Assembly (NCBI GenBank): GCA_001897035.1
Contig: MKRS01000746.1
Span: forward strand, 1 to 7,957
Direction of reading: 5' to 3'
Source of the DNA: Bacteroidales bacterium 45-6
GTDB taxonomy: Bacteria > Bacteroidota > Bacteroidia > Bacteroidales > Dysgonomonadaceae
Length of the DNA stretch: 7,957 nucleotides
Both the position numbers and the translations under genes were made by a program. Under the pieces are notes generated by a model. That model was given only the letters and a program-made list of their open reading frames with translations, was not told where the DNA came from and ran no database searches. Shown one piece after another: positions 5,590 through 7,957 of this stretch; position 1 is the first letter of the stretch, and every line of letters starts with the position of its first letter.

Positions 5590-5620
5590 CAATCCGAAAC
5601 CTACCAAAAGTTTCGGATTG
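5590..5620 (+). terminator. Strong intrinsic terminator ending the plus-strand block
   Basis: CAATCCGAAAC (5590-5600) and GTTTCGGATTG (5610-5620) form a perfect 11-bp stem with a 9-nt loop, followed by TTTATTTAAT. It closes the tet-hxlR block before the convergent minus-strand operon. Confidence 0.8.
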
Positions 5621-5639
5621 TTTATTTAATAGGCTTTTT

Positions 5640-5685
5640 GTTACTTTTTCTCCCTGTCCGTTTAGTTAGTCATGGAAAAAGTAAC
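5640..5685. repeat. 11-bp perfect inverted repeat GTTACTTTTTC / GAAAAAGTAAC
   Basis: The arms at 5640-5650 and 5675-5685 are exact reverse complements with 24 bp between them. The right arm overlaps the first two bases of the terminator hairpin of the minus-strand operon and supplies its T-run. It lies where base composition changes from AT-rich to more balanced DNA. It could be an alternative RNA stem, a protein-binding site or a trace of a recombination end. It does not match the CTnDOT att core. Confidence 0.6.
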
Positions 5686-5703
5686 GGCGGAAAAATCCGC
5701 CGT
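5684..5703 (-). terminator. Terminator of the minus-strand ICE-type operon
   Basis: ACGGCGGA (5684-5691) and TCCGCCGT (5696-5703) form an 8-bp GC-rich stem with a 4-nt loop, beginning 4 bp after the stop codon of the last gene. On the minus strand TTACTTTTTC follows, as expected for an intrinsic terminator. Confidence 0.8.
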
Positions 5704-5707
5704 CTGT

Positions 5708-6070
5708 TCATGCTATATCAGTTCCAAACATATCATTGAAGAAAGTTACCAGTTCCTTTCGGTGTAAGCTGTCCCAATATAGGGAAGCAGGATGATATGG
5801 TTCATGGCGTCCGATTTCATAGGCAATATCTAATTTTGTGAAACGTTTGCCTTCTTCATAACGCATTTTAGTACCGGGCAACCAGTTGTTCCGCCTTTGT
5901 TCCTGTCGGATTTCTATTAGTTGAATTAGCATATACGCATAATTTTCGCCAACAGTATGCCCTGATTCCATTTTATAAGGGCTTTCTATGCAGTCTTTAC
6001 ATTGCTTGATAGCAGCATCGAGGTCTGTTACCTTGATGCTGTTTCCTGTGATGTCTTTTATTATTTTCAT
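5708..6070 (-). CDS. Conserved-looking ICE-operon protein of unknown function (120 aa)
   Basis: The start is set at the ATG at 6070, whose ATGA overlaps the TGA of the upstream gene. An in-frame ATG at 6103 would add 11 residues inside that gene and is less likely. The protein begins MKIIKDITGNSIKVTDLDAA and has a CKDC pair near residue 25. It has a helical middle (ENYAYMLIQLIEIRQEQRR), a basic stretch (GTKMRYEEGKRFTKLDIAYEIGRHEPYHPASLYWD) and an acidic-aromatic end. There is no signal peptide or membrane segment, so it should be cytoplasmic. I do not recognise a named domain. It is the last gene of the operon, 4 bp before the terminator, and is probably expressed by coupling to the gene before it. 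Confidence 0.75.
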   Translation of the reverse strand: MKIIKDITGNSIKVTDLDAAIKQCKDCIESPYKMESGHTVGENYAYMLIQLIEIRQEQRRNNWLPGTKMRYEEGKRFTKLDIAYEIGRHEPYHPASLYWDSLHRKELVTFFNDMFGTDIA

Positions 6071-6444
6071 ACTTGTTCTTGTTTTGATTGTGATACATAC
6101 CATGCGTCCCGATAATTGTCGCCTAACAAGTTAAATGCTCCTGTTAATCCGCTATCCTGTGCATATTTCTTAGCTTCACTAATGGTGTCGAACTCTCCCA
6201 GTCGTTGAAAGCCTAAGAATAAAATATACTTATCTTTACTTTTCTCGGCTATCCATTCATTCCGACGGGAACGGCATTCCTCCAAAGTCGGTGCTACTAT
6301 GCTGAATAGTTCCCCGTCCGTATGTCTATAATCATATTGGTAAAATGCTTGCTTCGGACGGTAGGCAGGGCGGAATGTTGTGTAATTCTCTTGTCCCTGT
6401 TCGCAGACGGAACAGCCGTTTTTATTGATTGAATTTGTTTTCAT
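6067..6444 (-). CDS. DUF3873-like conjugative-element protein with a C-terminal extension
   Basis: The N-terminal 70 residues match the DUF3873 pattern seen in Bacteroidales conjugative transposons, usually near other accessory genes of the element. The visible marks are NKNGCSVCEQGQE with a CxxC (Cys11, Cys14), RPKQAFYQYDYRHTDGELFS, then VAPTLEECRSRRNEW. From my memory of the family, members are about 70 residues long; this protein has 125, with an added segment DKYILFLGFQRLGEF...NYRDAWYV that looks like a small alpha/beta unit. The ATG at 6444 is chosen because it gives the family N-terminus and starts 14 nt after the upstream stop; an ATG at 6519 would overlap that gene by 61 nt. It shares ATGA with the next gene. 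The biochemical role is unknown. Confidence 0.78.
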   Translation of the reverse strand: MKTNSINKNGCSVCEQGQENYTTFRPAYRPKQAFYQYDYRHTDGELFSIVAPTLEECRSRRNEWIAEKSKDKYILFLGFQRLGEFDTISEAKKYAQDSGLTGAFNLLGDNYRDAWYVSQSKQEQV

Positions 6445-6458
6445 TGCTGTATATTGTT

Positions 6459-6938
6459 TTAGTTCAAATTGTCTATTATTCTCATTGGGGTATTTTTCGC
6501 AAGCCATTCCTTTACGCAATCCATGTTGTATTCAGAAGTAATAATGGCAGTATATTCGTCAATCTGTGTAAATCGGGAACTCTCATAATTATCAATCCAT
6601 TCTTTCAGATTGACCGTCTGCCAGTTCTCATAATCACGGGTAAACATTCGGTCTATCTCCTTAATGGTCTGCGAAAATGTTACTTTTATTGCCTGATACT
6701 GGTCGTCTATGATTTCCAAATGACGGAGCGATCCGAACTCATCATGCACTCTTCCGAATGCCCAACCATATTCATATTCTAAGTTTCCCCATTGATGCGG
6801 TTCATCGTAACGGACTTTCACTTCTGCGGTATGTTTCCCGATCTTTATTTCCTCGATCGTTCCTGTTACCATTAAGCCTGTAAAAATACACTTACAACGT
6901 TTTCCTATTATGCTCTCGTTTACTTCTGTCGTTTTCAT
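6459..6938 (-). CDS. ICE-operon protein of unknown function (159 aa)
   Basis: The product begins MKTTEVNESIIGKRCKCIF. Residues about 10-75 are rich in beta-formers, with repeated short hydrophobic strands (KCIFTGLMVTGTIEEIKI, AEVKVRYDEP) and then HQWGNLEYEYGWAFGRVHDEFGSL; this may be a small barrel, which is inference. The second half is helical (YQAIKVTFSQTIKEIDRMF) and ends with strand-like TQIDEYTAIITSEY. There is no signal peptide or membrane segment. I cannot assign a family. The start at 6938 is 20 nt after the upstream stop, with AT-rich sequence between as usual before Bacteroides starts. The reading frame is intact and lies in the same operon as the DUF3873-like gene. Confidence 0.75.
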   Translation of the reverse strand: MKTTEVNESIIGKRCKCIFTGLMVTGTIEEIKIGKHTAEVKVRYDEPHQWGNLEYEYGWAFGRVHDEFGSLRHLEIIDDQYQAIKVTFSQTIKEIDRMFTRDYENWQTVNLKEWIDNYESSRFTQIDEYTAIITSEYNMDCVKEWLAKNTPMRIIDNLN

Positions 6939-6958
6939 ATCTATTGATTTACTTGTTA

Positions 6959-7552
6959 TTAAAAGAATGATAATTCTAACTGTACAGGCTTACGTCCTGT
7001 AATCTCGTCAAATAGGGCTTTTGCCTGTTTAAGTACGTTTAGGGCGTATCTGTCGGTCTTACTGCTGTCTTTTTCAAGCCCTGTCAGCATATCGTTTAAT
7101 GCCGATTTCAGGCAGTCTTTTCGGTTGTCGAATATCTTACCCCACACGCCTAAACCGTAACCCGATCCGCCCGTACTATGGGAATAACTTACTCCGTAAC
7201 TCCATTTGCCGTTTAAACCCTTGCCCACTGTGATATAATTGGATACCGCCCAACCGTCCCGATGGGGGAACTTTATTTCTTCCCGTTCCAAAAAACAGGG
7301 ACATTCCAACCAACCATATTGGTTAAATTCTTTCTTTGTAAACCCGAAAAGCAGATGCTTGTCGTAATCTCGCTTATTCATAATCAACTGGCGTGGGCTA
7401 TCTCCAAAGCTCTCGTATTCTTCAATTACCGCTCTGTAATTACGTCTTAATGCATTCAGATAAACCGCTACCTCATGGCGTTCGGCTCGGCAGTAATTTA
7501 CTTCCTGTATCCGTTCCAATTTTTCGTATATTGATAATTCTTTGTATTCCAT
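6959..7552 (-). CDS. ICE-operon protein of unknown function (197 aa)
   Basis: A soluble 197-residue protein beginning MEYKELSIYEKLERIQEVNY. The first 60 residues are helical and charged. The middle (about 65-140) is rich in aromatic residues and glycine: FNQYGWLECPCFLE with a CPC pair, FPHRDGWAVSNYITVGKGLNGKWSYG, and HSTGGSGYGLGVWG. The last 60 residues are helical (DCLKSALNDMLTGLEKDSS, ALNVLKQAKALFDEI) and end with a hydrophobic-acidic tail. I do not recognise a named family. The start at 7552 lies 43 nt after the upstream stop, and that gap contains a GC-rich stem-loop. The reading frame is intact and its G+C is higher than that of the tet region. Confidence 0.75.
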   Translation of the reverse strand: MEYKELSIYEKLERIQEVNYCRAERHEVAVYLNALRRNYRAVIEEYESFGDSPRQLIMNKRDYDKHLLFGFTKKEFNQYGWLECPCFLEREEIKFPHRDGWAVSNYITVGKGLNGKWSYGVSYSHSTGGSGYGLGVWGKIFDNRKDCLKSALNDMLTGLEKDSSKTDRYALNVLKQAKALFDEITGRKPVQLELSFF

Positions 7553-7566
7553 GATTTTTGTTTTGT

Positions 7567-7585
7567 GGGGCAGGGTTACTGCCCC
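7567..7585 (-). other. Stem-loop between two genes of the ICE-type operon
   Basis: GGGGCAG (7567-7573) and CTGCCCC (7579-7585) form a 7-bp GC-rich stem with a 5-nt loop, 14 nt before the ATG at 7552 on the minus strand. No T-run follows on either strand, so it is not a typical terminator. It could alter translation of the 197-aa gene or protect or process the mRNA. Confidence 0.5.
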
Positions 7586-7595
7586 GTGTTACTAC

Positions 7596-7928
7596 TTAAT
7601 CCAGTCCGAAATAACAGGCTAACTGCTGTTCCTGTGATTTAGAAAATATCCAACCCGCCAGTTTTTTACCGTTAAAGGTCAGTCGGGCGTTAAACCGTCC
7701 GCCCATCGCCCGAAGTTCGTCTTTGATACTCTTGGTATCTCCAAATACCGCTACCGCTTTTGTTGAATATTCCACCAATGTACAGCCGTTTTTTCCTGCT
7801 CCTGTTGGGTTGCTTGGGGGTGTTGAATTTGGTTTGCTGATATGTATGTTATCTTCATTCCCTGCGGTATAGGCAAATTCTTCTATTGTATTTTCCCTTT
7901 TGTAAATAGGCGTTTTTCGATGATCCAA
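7596..7928 (-). CDS. Small ICE-operon protein with a GGRFN...GWIFSK domain (about 110 aa)
   Basis: The C-terminal 60 residues form a compact module: AVAVFGDTKSIKDELRAMGGRFNARLT, then GKKLAGWIFSKSQEQQL. This pattern (a helix, G-G-x-F/W-N, a short loop, then GWIFxK) recurs in small domains of mobile elements, phages and large DNA viruses; its biochemical role is not known to me. The first 45 residues (TIEEFAYTAGNEDNIHIS, then PNSTPPSNPTGAGKNG) look disordered. No ATG is available: the frame opens after a TAA at 7938-7940, and the likely start is TTG at 7928 or another weak codon, overlapping the end of the upstream gene. The C-terminal part is clearly coding; the N-terminus is uncertain. Confidence 0.65.
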   Translation of the reverse strand: MDHRKTPIYKRENTIEEFAYTAGNEDNIHISKPNSTPPSNPTGAGKNGCTLVEYSTKAVAVFGDTKSIKDELRAMGGRFNARLTFNGKKLAGWIFSKSQEQQLACYFGLD

Positions 7929-7957
7929 CCGCTGTACTTACTTTCGCCTAAGTAGTA
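7883..7957 (-). CDS. C-terminal 24 codons of an upstream operon gene (cut by the right edge)
   Basis: The minus strand is open from the right edge for 24 codons, reading YYLGESKYSGWIIEKRLF and ending with TAG at 7883-7885. It overlaps the first 46 nt of the next gene in another frame. The GWI..K pattern echoes the GWIFSK motif of the downstream protein, so it may be the end of a related domain. Too short to identify. Confidence 0.4.
   Translation of the reverse strand, partial: YYLGESKYSGWIIEKRLFTKGKIQ

Noticed and set aside
5640..5685. Inverted repeat as a CTnDOT-type attachment site
   Set aside because: It does not contain the GTAnnTTTGC core used by CTnDOT-like integrases, and no integrase gene is in the window.
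6071..6103. Longer N-terminus for the last ICE-operon gene (ATG at 6103)
   Set aside because: The ATG at 6070 forms a standard ATGA overlap with the upstream stop, whereas the longer form lies inside the upstream gene.
6445..6519. Longer N-terminus for the DUF3873-like protein (ATG at 6519)
   Set aside because: It would overlap the upstream gene by 61 nt, and the added 25 residues do not belong to the family; the ATG at 6444 gives the family start.
6429..6782. Plus-strand open frame of 117 codons
   Set aside because: It is antisense to two ICE-operon genes; the hydrophobic look comes from reading coding DNA backwards.
7262..7450. Plus-strand open frame of 62 codons
   Set aside because: It is antisense to the 197-aa gene and has no start context or recognisable motif.
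1..7957. CRISPR arrays, tRNA/rRNA genes, insertion sequences or transposase genes
   Set aside because: No regularly spaced repeats, no cloverleaf-like or rRNA-like sequence and no transposase motifs were seen on either strand.

Overview
The window looks like accessory (mobile) DNA of a Bacteroidota host, most likely order Bacteroidales. Three things point there. Promoters match the Bacteroides -7 consensus TAnnTTTG (TACCTTTG upstream of umuD and of the tet gene, TATTTTTG upstream of hxlR). A Tet(Q)-type ribosomal-protection gene keeps the leader architecture known from CTnDOT. The right end carries an operon of small proteins, one with a DUF3873-like segment, of the kind found in Bacteroidales integrative conjugative elements (ICEs). 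Composition shifts along the window: sampled lines are about 32% G+C in the tet gene and about 42% in the right-hand operon, so the parts probably have different histories.

Left block (1-3021), all on the minus strand. In transcription order it holds a 44-codon C-terminal remnant, a Crp/Fnr-type regulator, an NAD(P)-binding atypical SDR protein, and an error-prone polymerase operon: umuD, a DUF1801 gene, then umuC, which runs off the left edge. The DUF1801 gene overlaps umuD by ATGA and is 1 nt from umuC, so it is built into the polymerase V operon. A near-consensus Fnr/Crp-type palindrome lies between the regulator and the SDR gene, centred about 41 bp upstream of the inferred SDR start of transcription. 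Two perfect palindromes lie upstream of umuD.

Middle block (3031-5568), plus strand. A Bacteroides promoter drives a roughly 130-nt leader with a three-codon peptide (MRQ) and a perfect 12-bp long-range pairing of the Hp1-Hp8 kind that controls tetQ in CTnDOT. It precedes a Tet(Q)/Tet(36)-like gene that has lost about 100 codons in frame. The loss removes switch I, the G3 DTPGH and the G4 NKID motifs, while the P-loop and domains II-V remain. Its start region carries a 21-bp tandem duplication. Next comes an HxlR-family regulator where CTnDOT has rteA/rteB, then a hairpin, then a short reading frame that lacks an ATG.

Right block (5590-7957). Two hairpin terminators face each other at the convergence point, along with an 11-bp inverted repeat. 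Beyond them a compact minus-strand operon of five small ICE-type genes enters from the right edge, with a sixth gene contributing only its last 24 codons. Functions here are mostly unknown.

The most notable items are the tet gene that lost its GTPase core but kept its tetracycline-responsive leader, the umuD-DUF1801-umuC operon, and the Fnr-like site beside its likely regulator.
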